From Macrococcoides animalis (GTDB lineage Bacteria > Bacillota > Bacilli > Staphylococcales > Staphylococcaceae): a stretch of DNA of 64,000 nt. Shown piece after piece: positions 1 through 8,497 of the stretch. Position 1 is the first letter of the stretch. Each line of letters opens with the position of its first letter. Position numbers and translations under genes: made by a program. The stretch covers positions 1,488,001 to 1,552,000 of the forward strand of contig NZ_CP179727.1 in NCBI RefSeq assembly GCF_047425875.1, written 5' to 3'. The notes under the pieces were generated by a model. It made no database searches. It was not told the origin of the DNA and was given only the letters and a program-made list of their open reading frames with translations.

Positions 1-1
1 A

Positions 2-847
2 TTAAAATATGGAGTAACATTTACTATAAGCAGAATTTTTAATACGGCTGCAAACGATGGAGATAATTTTGTAATAGGAAAATTTTTAGGATCATATCAT
101 TTAGGTAATTATAATAGAGCATATCAACTTTTAATGGTACCTACATTAATTATAGGTACCTTAATAGAAAAAATACTTTTCCCATTGTTATCTAAGAATC
201 AGGATGACTATAAAAAGGTAGGGATAATTTACACTAATGTAACTAACTTAGTAATAATAATAACCTTCCCAGTAATGTTTTTTATTATACCTAGTTCTGA
301 AAAAATCATACACATTATTCTAGGAAATCAATGGGGAACGATTATAATTGCGTTTCAAATTCTTTTTACAACATTATTCTTCAGAGTGGGCTATAAAATT
401 TGTGACACAATAACATACTCCTTAGGTAAAGTAAAAAACAGAGTATACACGCAAGTATTTTATGCAACTTCAGTTATAATTGGTGCTATTTTTGGAAGCA
501 AATATGGAATAAATGGAGTTGCAATTTCTACCTCGATTTCAATTTTTTTAAACTATTGCATAATGAACATTTTAGTGTTGAATATATTAAAATTAAAATT
601 TAATTATTTTTCAAAAAATATAGGATTGAATATATTATTTAATTTCACATTATGTATCTTATTAAGTTTTGTAATATCAATAATAAATCTATCAAACGAT
701 TACTTTGATTTATTAATTAAAGTGTCCGTTTTTATTACTGTATATTTCATTGCAAATTATTATTTTATAAATAAATATTTTGATACTAATTTCAAAATAT
801 TTATTTATAGTATTTTTGGTAATTTTAATTTATTAAATAAAAGGTAA
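2..847 (+). CDS. Polysaccharide flippase (Wzx/MATE-like), 5'-truncated by window edge
   Basis: The frame is open from base 2, so the gene starts before the window; 281 C-terminal residues are visible. An internal ATG at 134 is not the real start, because family-like sequence (NTAANDGDNFVIGKFLGS) lies upstream of it. Several hydrophobic helices follow, as expected for the second half of a 12-14 TM lipopolysaccharide or exopolysaccharide exporter of the WzxC/Polysacc_synt type. The protein should flip undecaprenyl-linked repeat units across the membrane. The next gene begins about 10 bases after its stop and all following genes to 6355 are co-oriented, which supports an exopolysaccharide operon. 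Substrate cannot be inferred. The family call is good; the export role is by analogy. Confidence 0.8.
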   Translation, partial: LKYGVTFTISRIFNTAANDGDNFVIGKFLGSYHLGNYNRAYQLLMVPTLIIGTLIEKILFPLLSKNQDDYKKVGIIYTNVTNLVIIITFPVMFFIIPSSEKIIHIILGNQWGTIIIAFQILFTTLFFRVGYKICDTITYSLGKVKNRVYTQVFYATSVIIGAIFGSKYGINGVAISTSISIFLNYCIMNILVLNILKLKFNYFSKNIGLNILFNFTLCILLSFVISIINLSNDYFDLLIKVSVFITVYFIANYYFINKYFDTNFKIFIYSIFGNFNLLNKR

Positions 848-857
848 GGTGAAATTT

Positions 858-1865
858 ATGAAAAAAGTATTAATCACAGGTATGGCTGGATTTATAGGTT
901 CTAATTTAGCAAAAAAGTTATCAAAAATGAATTATGAAATTATTGGGATTGATAATTTGAATGATTATTATGATGTTAAATTAAAAAGAGACAGACTAGA
1001 AATATTATTAGAAGGTAAATTCAAAAATTATTTTGTGGATTTAGAAAATAAATTTGAAATAGAGAAAATTTTTGATGATGAAAGACCAGATATAGTTATA
1101 AATTTAGCAGCACAGGCAGGGGTTAGGTATAGTTTAGAAAATCCACATGCATATATTGATAGCAATATTACTGGCTTTTTAAATATATTGGAAAATTGTA
1201 AGAGAAAAGATGTAGAACATCTGATTTACGCTTCATCTAGTTCTGTATATGGTGCAAATACTAATAAGCCATTTTCTACGAAAAGTAATGTTGATCATCC
1301 GTTAAGTTTATATGCAGCTACGAAAAAAGCTAATGAGTTAATGGCACATACTTATAGTCATTTATATAATTTACCGACAACTGGTTTAAGATTTTTTACA
1401 GTCTATGGACCATGGGGTAGACCAGACATGGCATTATTTAAATTTACAAAAAATATTCTAGAAGAAAAAAGTATTGATGTTTATAACAATGGAAATATGA
1501 TGCGCGATTTTACTTTTGTTGATGATATTGTTGAATCCATTAGTCGATTAATTGAAAAACCTGCACAGGGCGATATTTCATGGAATGGTGATTATCCAAG
1601 ACCGAATACAAGTTATTGTCCATATAAAATTTATAATATTGGAAATAATTCCCCTGTTAAATTATTAGATTTTATAGAGGCAATAGAGTTAAAGACAGGA
1701 AAAATTGCAATAAAAAATTTCAAAGAACTACAACCTGGAGATGTTCCTGAAACTTATGCAGATGTTACAGATTTATATGAGGAAATTAATTTTCATCCAC
1801 AGACTAATATACAGATAGGTGTGGGTGAGTTCGTTGATTGGTATAGAAATTATTATAATATATAG
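858..1865 (+). CDS. NAD-dependent nucleotide-sugar 4-epimerase (UDP-glucuronate 4-epimerase/CapI-like)
   Basis: 335 residues, an extended short-chain dehydrogenase. The N-terminal Rossmann motif GMAGFIGSN, the SSSSVYG segment and the catalytic Tyr-x-x-x-Lys (YAATK) are all present, with the GLRFFTVYGPWGRPDMA stretch typical of UDP-glucuronate 4-epimerases. It should interconvert UDP-glucuronate and UDP-galacturonate or a close analogue for polysaccharide precursors. I chose the ATG at 858 rather than the GTG at 849, because the purine-rich AAGGTAAGGTG sits at correct spacing before 858 and would overlap the GTG. It lies between the flippase and a UDP-sugar dehydrogenase, whose product could be its substrate. 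Exact sugar specificity is uncertain. Confidence 0.88.
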   Translation: MKKVLITGMAGFIGSNLAKKLSKMNYEIIGIDNLNDYYDVKLKRDRLEILLEGKFKNYFVDLENKFEIEKIFDDERPDIVINLAAQAGVRYSLENPHAYIDSNITGFLNILENCKRKDVEHLIYASSSSVYGANTNKPFSTKSNVDHPLSLYAATKKANELMAHTYSHLYNLPTTGLRFFTVYGPWGRPDMALFKFTKNILEEKSIDVYNNGNMMRDFTFVDDIVESISRLIEKPAQGDISWNGDYPRPNTSYCPYKIYNIGNNSPVKLLDFIEAIELKTGKIAIKNFKELQPGDVPETYADVTDLYEEINFHPQTNIQIGVGEFVDWYRNYYNI

Positions 1866-1879
1866 AGAGTGGTGTATTA

Positions 1880-3151
1880 ATGAATAGAAATATAGCAGTC
1901 GTAGGATTAGGATATGTAGGTCTCCCAGTAGCAGTAGCATTCGGGAAAAATAGTAGAGTAATTGGTTTCGATATAAACGAGAAAAGGATATTAGAACTTA
2001 AAAATAATTTCGATCATACTCTAGAAGTTTCTGAAAAAGATTTAATAGACAGTAATATAGAGTTTACTTCTAATAAAGAGGATCTTAAAGAGGCCGATTT
2101 CATTATTGTAGCAGTCCCAACTCCAGTAAATAAAAACAATCAACCAGATTTATCTCCATTATTAAATGCGAGTAAAACGGTTGGATCAATTCTAAATAAA
2201 GGTATGATAGTTGTTTACGAGTCTACTGTTTATCCGGGAGCAACTATGGAAGAATGTGTTCCTATACTAGAGGAATATTCAAATCTTAAAAATGGAACTG
2301 AATTTACTGTGGGATATTCACCCGAAAGAATTAATCCAGGTGACAAAATACATACCTTTGAAAATATAACGAAAGTTGTGAGTGGACAAGATGAATCAAC
2401 TTTAAATATTGTTGCTGAAGTGTATGGTAGTGTTGTAAAAGCAGGGATACATAAAGCGACATCAATTGAGGTTGCAGAAGCAGCAAAAGTTATTGAAAAT
2501 ACACAAAGAGACGTAAATATAGCATTAATGAATGAATTATCCATTATTTTTGATAAAGCAGGAATAAACACATTAGATGTGTTAGAAGCATCTAAAACAA
2601 AATGGAATTTTCTAAACTTTCATCCTGGTTTAGTTGGAGGTCATTGTATTGGTGTAGATCCATATTATTTAACTTACAAAGCACAGGAGTTAGGTTATTT
2701 TCCAGAAGTTATTCTTTCGGGAAGAAGGATTAACGATAATATGGGCAAGTATGTATCTGAAAAAGTTGTTAAAGAAATTATTAAAAAAGGAATTAATACT
2801 AATAAGATTTATATCAATATCTTTGGAATAACTTTCAAAGAGGATTGTCCAGATTTAAGAAATACAAAGGTTATTGAAATAATTAAAGAGTTGAAAGATT
2901 ATGGCTTAAAAATTAGTGTAAATGATCCCATGGCTAGTAAAGAAGAGGCAAAGAAGTTATACAATATAGATTTAGTTGAATTCGATGAGCTTGAAACCTC
3001 TGAAGTTTCAATAATAGCTGTATCACATAGTGATTATAAAAGTAAATTAGATATTTATAAAAAAGTTTCAGAATCTAGCTTGATCTTTGATTTAAAAGGT
3101 ATTATTGATAAAAATAAATTAACGGAAAATCAATTTATATGGAATTTATAG
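1880..3151 (+). CDS. UDP-N-acetyl-hexosamine/UDP-sugar 6-dehydrogenase (TviB/WbpO-like)
   Basis: 423 residues. It opens with the NAD-binding GLGYVGLP motif, contains SPERINPGD, and has the catalytic cysteine in GGHCIGVDPYYL. These are hallmarks of the nucleotide-sugar 6-dehydrogenases that oxidise C6 of UDP-sugars to uronic acids with two NAD. The N-terminus (AVVGLGYVGLPVAVAFG) resembles TviB/WbpO, which act on UDP-GlcNAc or UDP-GalNAc, more than Ugd enzymes acting on UDP-glucose; this is a judgement from memory of the families. GAGTGGTG precedes the ATG at good spacing. With the epimerase upstream it would supply an acidic sugar to the polymer. Confidence 0.88.
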   Translation: MNRNIAVVGLGYVGLPVAVAFGKNSRVIGFDINEKRILELKNNFDHTLEVSEKDLIDSNIEFTSNKEDLKEADFIIVAVPTPVNKNNQPDLSPLLNASKTVGSILNKGMIVVYESTVYPGATMEECVPILEEYSNLKNGTEFTVGYSPERINPGDKIHTFENITKVVSGQDESTLNIVAEVYGSVVKAGIHKATSIEVAEAAKVIENTQRDVNIALMNELSIIFDKAGINTLDVLEASKTKWNFLNFHPGLVGGHCIGVDPYYLTYKAQELGYFPEVILSGRRINDNMGKYVSEKVVKEIIKKGINTNKIYINIFGITFKEDCPDLRNTKVIEIIKELKDYGLKISVNDPMASKEEAKKLYNIDLVEFDELETSEVSIIAVSHSDYKSKLDIYKKVSESSLIFDLKGIIDKNKLTENQFIWNL

Positions 3152-3170
3152 AAAGTATATAGGTATTGTT

Positions 3171-4370
3171 ATGAGGAAAATCTTAATTTTATGTCAATAT
3201 TTTTATCCCGAATATGTATCTTCCGCTACACTACCTTCGCAATTAGCGGAAGATTTAGTTAAAGCTGGTCATAAAGTTGATGTATTTTGTGGAATGCCGA
3301 AAGAGTATTCAAAGGAAAAAAATATAAGTAAAGCAGAAGAATACCGAGGTATTAATATTAGAAGATTGAATTATACTGAATTCAATAATAAATCAAAAAT
3401 TGGCCGTATTATTAACTTCTTTTCTTTATTCGTTTCTTTTGGATTAAGCATGCCAAAAATGCTTAAGTATAATCATATTATTGTTTATTCAAATCCACCA
3501 ATATTACCATTAATCCCTGATATCATTCACAGAATAACAAAAAAGAAATACTCATTTGTTGTTTATGATATTGCACCTGATAATGCGATCAAGACAGGTG
3601 CAACAAAACCAGGTAGTATAATTGATAAATTAATGAAGTATATCAACAAGCATGTATATAAGAATGCTACTAACGTAATTGTCTTAGGAAATGAAATGAA
3701 GGATTATCTGATTAAAAACAATATTTCTAATAATCCCGAAAAAATAACTGTAATTCCAAATTGGTACGACGAACAGAAAATAGAACATAATGAAATCGTA
3801 AATGAAGAGTTTAAAATATTGAGAGATCACTATAAAAAAATAGTTTTATATAGTGGGAACATGGGTCAACTTCAAGATATGAAAACTATTATGGATTATC
3901 TTTTATTAAATAAAGATAACCAAGAAGTTCTTACAATATTATCAGGGCATGGTAAAAAACAAAATGAAGTAAAATTATTTATCGAAGAAAATAATATTTC
4001 TAATGTAAAAGTATTTGATTTCTTAACGGGTACAGATTATTCAGACGTTTTAGTTATGGCGGACATCTGTTTGGTTTCTCTCGTTGAAGAAGGTAAGGGT
4101 TTAGGTGTTCCAAGTAAAATATATGGTTACTTAGCAGCTCAAAAACCATTAATAGCAATATTAGATAAAAATGCTGATATCGTAAAACAGATTATTGAAT
4201 ACGATGCTGGTATTCATGTGAAAAATAAAGATGCTCAAAAATTATATCAGTATGTTAACGATGTCTCAAAAGAGGCGTTATTCGAAAAAGGTATGAATGC
4301 ATATAAATTATATAAAACGCACTATACGAGAGAGATTTTAACCAACAAATATGTAGAGTTATTCAAATAG
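3171..4370 (+). CDS. Family 4 glycosyltransferase (WbuB-like)
   Basis: 399 residues. The N-terminus (ILILCQYFYPEYVSSATLP) is the typical acceptor-side opening of WbuB-type GT4 enzymes. The second Rossmann half has the nucleotide-sugar binding segment around VLYSGNMGQLQDMKT and the Glu-rich LVEEGKGLGVPSKIYGYLA motif (EX7E-like). It should add a sugar to the lipid-linked repeat unit at the cytoplasmic face. There is only a weak Shine-Dalgarno sequence before its ATG, 19 bases after the dehydrogenase stop, so translation may depend on upstream ribosomes. Donor and acceptor are unknown. Confidence 0.85.
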   Translation: MRKILILCQYFYPEYVSSATLPSQLAEDLVKAGHKVDVFCGMPKEYSKEKNISKAEEYRGINIRRLNYTEFNNKSKIGRIINFFSLFVSFGLSMPKMLKYNHIIVYSNPPILPLIPDIIHRITKKKYSFVVYDIAPDNAIKTGATKPGSIIDKLMKYINKHVYKNATNVIVLGNEMKDYLIKNNISNNPEKITVIPNWYDEQKIEHNEIVNEEFKILRDHYKKIVLYSGNMGQLQDMKTIMDYLLLNKDNQEVLTILSGHGKKQNEVKLFIEENNISNVKVFDFLTGTDYSDVLVMADICLVSLVEEGKGLGVPSKIYGYLAAQKPLIAILDKNADIVKQIIEYDAGIHVKNKDAQKLYQYVNDVSKEALFEKGMNAYKLYKTHYTREILTNKYVELFK

Positions 4371-4381
4371 GATGTGAAAGT

Positions 4382-4942
4382 ATGAAAAGAGCATTTGATA
4401 TTATTTCGTCGACAGTAGCATTTATAATATTTTTCCCTATATTTATTGCTACTGCAATTATTATTAAAATAGATTCACCAGGACCTATATTGTTTAAACA
4501 AAAACGACCAGGTTTGAATAACAAGATTTTTCATATTTATAAATTTAGATCGATGAGAGTGGATACTCCTGATGTTGCAACAGATAAATTAGAGAGTGGT
4601 TCTAGTTATGTTACGAAATCAGGTAAGTTTATTCGCAAAACATCTATAGATGAATTGCCTCAGTTAGTTAATATTATTAAAGGTGATATGTCAGTCGTTG
4701 GACCTCGTCCAGCTCTTTACAATCAGTATGAATTAATTGAAAAAAGAACAGCTAAAAATATACATAATGTTAGACCGGGTTTAACTGGGTATGCTCAAGT
4801 AATGGGACGAGATGATTTAGATGATGATGAAAAAGTGAAATTTGATGAATATTATGTGAAAAATCATTCCTTTATGTTTGATATGAAAATAATATTCTTA
4901 ACGATAATGAAAGTATTTAAGTCAGATGGTGTAAAGCATTAG
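4382..4942 (+). CDS. Undecaprenyl-phosphate phosphosugar transferase (PglC/CapM-type priming enzyme)
   Basis: 186 residues, the size of the minimal bacterial sugar transferases (PF02397). It begins MKRAFDIISS with one hydrophobic re-entrant helix (residues about 10-30), then DSPGPILFKQKRPG, the KFRSM motif, RKTSIDELPQL with the catalytic acidic pair, GDMSVVGPRPAL and RPGLTGYAQV. It transfers a phosphosugar from UDP-sugar to undecaprenyl phosphate, the committed step of polymer assembly. It follows the glycosyltransferase by 11 bases. There is no N-terminal multi-TM extension, so it is of the monotopic PglC class rather than the WbaP class. Confidence 0.92.
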   Translation: MKRAFDIISSTVAFIIFFPIFIATAIIIKIDSPGPILFKQKRPGLNNKIFHIYKFRSMRVDTPDVATDKLESGSSYVTKSGKFIRKTSIDELPQLVNIIKGDMSVVGPRPALYNQYELIEKRTAKNIHNVRPGLTGYAQVMGRDDLDDDEKVKFDEYYVKNHSFMFDMKIIFLTIMKVFKSDGVKH

Positions 4943-4956
4943 TTTGAGGTGATTTG

Positions 4957-5475
4957 ATGGAAGTAATTCTTATTGGTAGAGGCGGATTCTCTTACGTTAT
5001 AGAAGAAGAATTAATTGCTCAAGGGCATAAAGTTGTTGGATATATGGATGGTAATATTAAATCAAGTTATATAAATTCTGGTTTATATTATTTATCGATG
5101 TATGATTTAACACTGGTAAATGAAGAAGTTTTTTATTTCATTTGTATTGGTAATAATAAAGTCCGTCAAAAGATATTTAACGAACTAGGACTTCCGAAAG
5201 ATAGATTTATAAACATTATTTCTCTTAAGTCTAGTGTAAGTCCATCAGTCTTGATGGGCTATGGTAATTATATTGGTATTAACTCAATTGTGAATGCTAA
5301 CGTAAAGATTAGTGACTTTAGTATTATTAATACAAATGCGACTGTGGAGCATAATTGCGTCATTGGAGATTTTTGTTTGATTAATACATCAAGCACTTTA
5401 TACAGTAATATATTATTAGAAGATTATTCAACTGTTGAAGTGGGTTGCTCGAAGGTAAATTTTCAGCCGCATTAA
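4957..5475 (+). CDS. PglD/NeuD-like sugar O/N-acyltransferase, C-terminally short
   Basis: 172 residues from the ATG at 4957; GAGGTGA lies just upstream, and the TTG at 4954 is rejected for spacing. The N-terminus (MEVILIGRGGFSYVIEE) is the Rossmann-like PGLD_N domain. From about residue 100 hexapeptide-type repeats begin (SVLMGYGNYIGINSIVNAN, CVIGDFCLI). The family normally runs to roughly 195-215 residues and ends with further left-handed beta-helix coils and an AGNPAK-like tail. Here it ends in GCSKVNFQPH without them, and the next gene starts 22 bases later. This looks like a 3' deletion. Activity is doubtful. Confidence 0.75.
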   Translation: MEVILIGRGGFSYVIEEELIAQGHKVVGYMDGNIKSSYINSGLYYLSMYDLTLVNEEVFYFICIGNNKVRQKIFNELGLPKDRFINIISLKSSVSPSVLMGYGNYIGINSIVNANVKISDFSIINTNATVEHNCVIGDFCLINTSSTLYSNILLEDYSTVEVGCSKVNFQPH

Positions 5476-5497
5476 TTTAATGTTAGGGGAGAATAAT

Positions 5498-6355
5498 ATG
5501 GGAAAGCATGTTTTAATAACAGGATCAAATGGTTACGTTGGGAGTGCATTAAATAAATATTTATTGGAGAAGTCTTACACCGTTGACCGATTAAGTGTCA
5601 GAAATGATGAATGGAAAGATGCTGATTTTAGTAAATATGATATTTTAATTCATTTGGCTGCATTGGTACATAATAACGAACCTAAAGCAGATATGAAGCG
5701 ATTCATGGATGTAAACTATAAACTAACCAAAGAACTTGCAGATAAAGCAAAGTCTGAAGGGGTAAATCAATTTATATTCTTCAGTACGATGGCTGTGTTT
5801 GGGCTGGAAGGTAAACTTGGAAAACCAGAGAATATCGATTTAAATACAGAATTAAAACCTACAACTGAATATGGTATGTCAAAGTTAAAGGCTGATGAGT
5901 ATTTAGAATCAATTATGGATGATAAATTTATTGTTAGTATTGTTAGACCACCAATGGTCTATGGACCAAATTCACCAGGTAACTTTGAAAAATTAAAGAA
6001 ATATGCTGAAAAAGTTCCATTTTATTTGAACATTGATAATGATAGAAGTGCGATTTATATTGATAATTTGCTTAATTATGTTCTTGTAATAATAGAAGGT
6101 AACGAAAAAGGGATATTCTATCCTACTAATAGAGAAAGTTTTAGAACGAATGAAGTGATTAGAACAATTCGTGAATTAAATAATAGTAAAAGTTATGCTA
6201 TACCAGTACCAAAGCTAGTTCTTCCGGTGTTAAGCAGAGTATCTGTATTTAATAAATTATATGGTAATTTAACCTATGATAAAAAGATGCAACATTATGT
6301 TGAGAATAATCATATAGATATGAAAGATTCAATATGTAAATCAGTATATAGATAA
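5498..6355 (+). CDS. NAD-dependent epimerase/reductase for polysaccharide sugar (CapN/WbpV-like)
   Basis: 285 residues from the ATG at 5498. GGGGAG precedes it at good spacing; the upstream ATG at 5480 would place the Shine-Dalgarno sequence inside the coding region. Motifs are GSNGYVGS (NAD binding), the FFSTMAVFG strand and YGMSK (Tyr-x-x-x-Lys), and RPPMVYGPNSPGN. It is an extended SDR of the kind that makes 6-deoxy-hexosamines or quinovosamine in capsule pathways. It is the last gene of the polysaccharide cluster and is followed by a rho-independent terminator at 6396. Substrate is not determined. Confidence 0.8.
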   Translation: MGKHVLITGSNGYVGSALNKYLLEKSYTVDRLSVRNDEWKDADFSKYDILIHLAALVHNNEPKADMKRFMDVNYKLTKELADKAKSEGVNQFIFFSTMAVFGLEGKLGKPENIDLNTELKPTTEYGMSKLKADEYLESIMDDKFIVSIVRPPMVYGPNSPGNFEKLKKYAEKVPFYLNIDNDRSAIYIDNLLNYVLVIIEGNEKGIFYPTNRESFRTNEVIRTIRELNNSKSYAIPVPKLVLPVLSRVSVFNKLYGNLTYDKKMQHYVENNHIDMKDSICKSVYR

Positions 6356-6395
6356 GACTAGTGAGTGTATTTAAAATAGAAAGATATTAACCAAT

Positions 6396-6423
6396 TACTT
6401 AATCAAATTAAGTATTTTTTTTT
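6396..6423 (+). terminator. Rho-independent terminator of the polysaccharide operon
   Basis: TACTTAAT (6396-6403) pairs with ATTAAGTA (6407-6414) and runs straight into nine T residues. It lies about 40 bases after the last epimerase gene. Confidence 0.75.
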
Positions 6424-6487
6424 AAAAAAGTGAGTTTCAATATAGAAGATTATTACCCAAGCAATAATTAGTTAAATTATAAAATGA

Positions 6488-6535
6488 ATAGAGCAGAGAA
6501 CTTAGTTATATGTTCTCTGCTCTATTTGTGTCTTT
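6488..6535. terminator. Strong hairpin between convergent polysaccharide operon and hsp20
   Basis: ATAGAGCAGAGAAC (6488-6501) and its exact complement (6512-6525) form a 14-bp stem with a 10-base loop, followed on the plus strand by TTGTGTCTTTTTT. It sits 26 bases beyond the hsp20 stop on the other strand, so it probably serves that gene too, although the minus-strand U tract is poor. Confidence 0.65.
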
Positions 6536-6561
6536 TTTAACTAGTAAATTTCCATTACAAA

Positions 6562-6996
6562 TTATCCTTCTTTAATTTCAATAGACTTCTTAACAGTCTT
6601 TTCAATTTTAGGTAATGTCATTCTCAAAACACCATCTTTGAATGATGCCTGAATATTATCACTATCGACATTACTTAATGCATACATACGTTGCATATTG
6701 CTATATGATCTTTCTTTCTGAATCATCTTACCTTCTTCATCTTTTGATTCATTCACGATATTGTTTTCTGCTTTGATTGTCAAATATCCATTATTATATG
6801 AAATATCAAGTGAATCTTTAGTGTAACCAGGTAACTCCACTGTCATTTCATATCGATCATCTTTTTCTTCAATATCAGTTTTCATGTTTTGCATGTCTGG
6901 TAAGTTATTAAAGAATTGTTTGCTGAAATCTCTAAACAATGAGCTTGGTGTCATATCTAATAAACTGTTATTAAAACGATCTAATTCATAAGCCAT
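6562..6996 (-). CDS. hsp20: Small heat-shock protein, Hsp20/alpha-crystallin family
   Basis: 144 residues. The alpha-crystallin domain spans about residues 38-140: DIEEKDDRYEMTVELPGYTKDSLDI starts it, and the family signature A-x-x-x-x-GVL appears as ASFKDGVLRMTLPK near the end. The C-terminal tail has the IEI motif (I-x-I) that docks neighbouring subunits. It acts as an ATP-independent holdase in the cytoplasm. AAGGAGTGG precedes the ATG. Upstream on the same strand are a frameshifted short gene and a promoter with a CtsR-like operator, so the gene is probably a class III heat-shock gene. Function is secure; gene name is generic. Confidence 0.93.
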   Translation of the reverse strand: MAYELDRFNNSLLDMTPSSLFRDFSKQFFNNLPDMQNMKTDIEEKDDRYEMTVELPGYTKDSLDISYNNGYLTIKAENNIVNESKDEEGKMIQKERSYSNMQRMYALSNVDSDNIQASFKDGVLRMTLPKIEKTVKKSIEIKEG

Positions 6997-7019
6997 AGAA
7001 AACCACTCCTTGTAATTTT

Positions 7020-7200
7020 TTAATTTGCTTTTAAATTAATTGATTTAATAAGTTCTAAAGATTTGATGTACTTATCCCAACTGTCATGTGTTTCGAATTC
7101 AACTAAGGTTAAGTTATTGTTCATTGAAGATTTAAAGACACCACCGTTTGTGAGATTGTGAATTATGTTGTCCATTAATTCGATTAAGATTTAATGTCAT
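7020..7200 (-). pseudogene. Frameshifted small gene ahead of hsp20
   Basis: A textbook Shine-Dalgarno sequence (AGGAGGTG, minus strand, 7206-7213) precedes an ATG at 7198-7200, but that frame stops after 22 codons. A second frame is open across the rest and reads ILIELMDNIIHN, then LTNGGVFKSSMNNNL and NLVEFETHDSWDKYI, ending at 7020. The simplest reading is one lost or gained base within the first 10 codons of a protein of about 60 residues. Alternatively the ATG at 7173-7175 starts a 50-residue protein with no evident ribosome site. I do not recognise the family. It shares the CtsR-like promoter with hsp20. Confidence 0.5.
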
Positions 7201-7240
7201 ATAATCACCTCCTAAACTAATGATATACCTTACAGTTATA

Positions 7241-7270
7241 TTTATATCACATTAGTCAAAAAAGGTCAAT
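7241..7270 (-). promoter_or_regulatory. Heat-shock promoter with CtsR-like operator
   Basis: On the minus strand, TTGACC (7269-7264) and TATAAA (7246-7241) are separated by 17 bases, a good sigma-A promoter. On the plus strand 7254-7270 reads AGTCAAAAAAGGTCAAT, which matches the CtsR heptad repeat GGTCAAA-N3-GGTCAAA at 12 of 14 defined positions and covers the -35 element. It would make the hsp20 unit CtsR-repressed. CtsR itself is not in the window. Confidence 0.6.
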
Positions 7271-7413
7271 GATTATGATGTAAATTTACTTATTGAATAA
7301 AGTGATAAATATATAAAGGAGTAATAATATAAAATACTATAGTTTTGTGTTAAAAAAAGAAGGCCTAAGTAATATACTTAATAAATTGATTAGTTCTTTT
7401 TATAGAAATTAAT

Positions 7414-7605
7414 TTATTTAAAAACAACGGTAACAAAATATTGAAATCCTGATACAAGTCCGTTTACTTGAGAATTTACAGAGATAACTTCTTTATCTTT
7501 TGTGAAATCATTTACTTGTTTATCAAAATGCTCAACTAGTTCTTCAATAGAATCAGGTTTAAAAGTTTTATTTGGGTAAGTTAATGTAAATGTTTTTATT
7601 TTCAT
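7414..7605 (-). CDS. Small conserved protein, possibly Cse60 family
   Basis: 63 residues with AAGAAGGATACAG before the ATG. The sequence is an N-terminal beta strand (KIKTFTLTYPN), an acidic amphipathic helix (SIEELVEHFDKQVNDF) and two C-terminal strands (VISVNSQVN and FQYFVTVVFK). This layout resembles the Cse60-like small proteins of Firmicutes, but I cannot confirm this without a search. No membrane segment or cysteine. It stands alone between the heat-shock unit and a divergent membrane protein gene. Confidence 0.6.
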   Translation of the reverse strand: MKIKTFTLTYPNKTFKPDSIEELVEHFDKQVNDFTKDKEVISVNSQVNGLVSGFQYFVTVVFK

Positions 7606-7877
7606 CTGTATCCTTCTTAATTACTATTTTACAAGATAATTATAACATAACGACCATTGTGTAACTTCGTAGGCGATAAATAAAAAGTGTATATATGATT
7701 CATCTATAAAATATTAGTAGACAACCTTAAATTTACCTTAAATTTGATATGAAATATTAAAAATAAGTTATAAAGTGCTATAGTGAGAGATGTAAATAAA
7801 ATTTAGGAAATGAAATATATGTAAAATTTTTATTCTAAATATAATTTATATCAAAAAGTAAGGAAGTTGTGCTTTAT

Positions 7878-8336
7878 ATGTGGCGAAAATCATTAATATT
7901 ACTATTATTTTGTATTTCAACTATCATCATTTACCTAGATATTAAATATGAATTAATTAGTAATCTGACAAGAATATTATTTATAGAATTCTTATTGCTA
8001 TCAGCGATTAGTTACTTACTAATTGAAGAGATAAATGACTCTAAAATTTCTAAAATAATTTCTAAAATGAATATACCAGTATTATTTGTTATTTACAGTA
8101 CATTTTTAATAACAATTTGCTTTATTGCTACCTTTATCATCAATGATTTCGGAGCAGAAGCTAGTTTCATCAATGGATTATTAGCGATGTTATTATTATT
8201 TATAGGTACATTTAGTACTCAATTTATCTTATCTGAAATAGTTAAAAGGTTTATTTCGAGAGATAAATACAATATCTTTAGTTTTGCTCTAATAGCCACT
8301 ATCTTCTTAATTATGATAATCATTGAATCATTCTAA
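7878..8336 (+). CDS. Small integral membrane protein, unknown function
   Basis: 152 residues from the ATG at 7878. AAGGAAG lies upstream; the GTG at 7869 is too close to it. Four or five hydrophobic segments cover almost the whole protein (about 4-22, 28-47, 66-90, 98-120 and 130-150), with short charged loops such as EEINDSKISK. There is no enzymatic or transport motif I recognise. A hairpin follows the stop. It sits in a low-density accessory stretch between the heat-shock unit and a broken mntH, so it may be lineage-specific. Confidence 0.6.
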   Translation: MWRKSLILLLFCISTIIIYLDIKYELISNLTRILFIEFLLLSAISYLLIEEINDSKISKIISKMNIPVLFVIYSTFLITICFIATFIINDFGAEASFINGLLAMLLLFIGTFSTQFILSEIVKRFISRDKYNIFSFALIATIFLIMIIIESF

Positions 8337-8378
8337 AACTAAAAGTCCATATCTACAGTGGATAAGGACTTTTAGTTT
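8337..8378 (+). terminator. Hairpin after membrane protein gene
   Basis: AACTAAAAGTCC (8337-8348) pairs with GGACTTTTAGTT (8366-8377) across a 17-base loop, directly after the stop codon. The following tract (TATATTCTTTATT) is T-rich rather than a clean T run. Confidence 0.5.
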
Positions 8379-8416
8379 ATATTCTTTATTAAGAATAGTT
8401 TAATCGGAATATTAAA

Positions 8417-8440
8417 GTAACACAATGCTGATTGTGTTAC
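8417..8440. repeat. Perfect inverted repeat upstream of mntH remnant
   Basis: GTAACACAAT (8417-8426), a GCTG loop, then ATTGTGTTAC (8431-8440). It has no T tract. It lies in the about 120-base stretch before the mntH remnant, so it could mark the deletion point or be an operator left from lost sequence. Confidence 0.4.
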
Positions 8441-8497
8441 CTCATGTATATAATTAATCATTGCTTTTATTGTTAATTGTTTACTATTAATTCTGGG

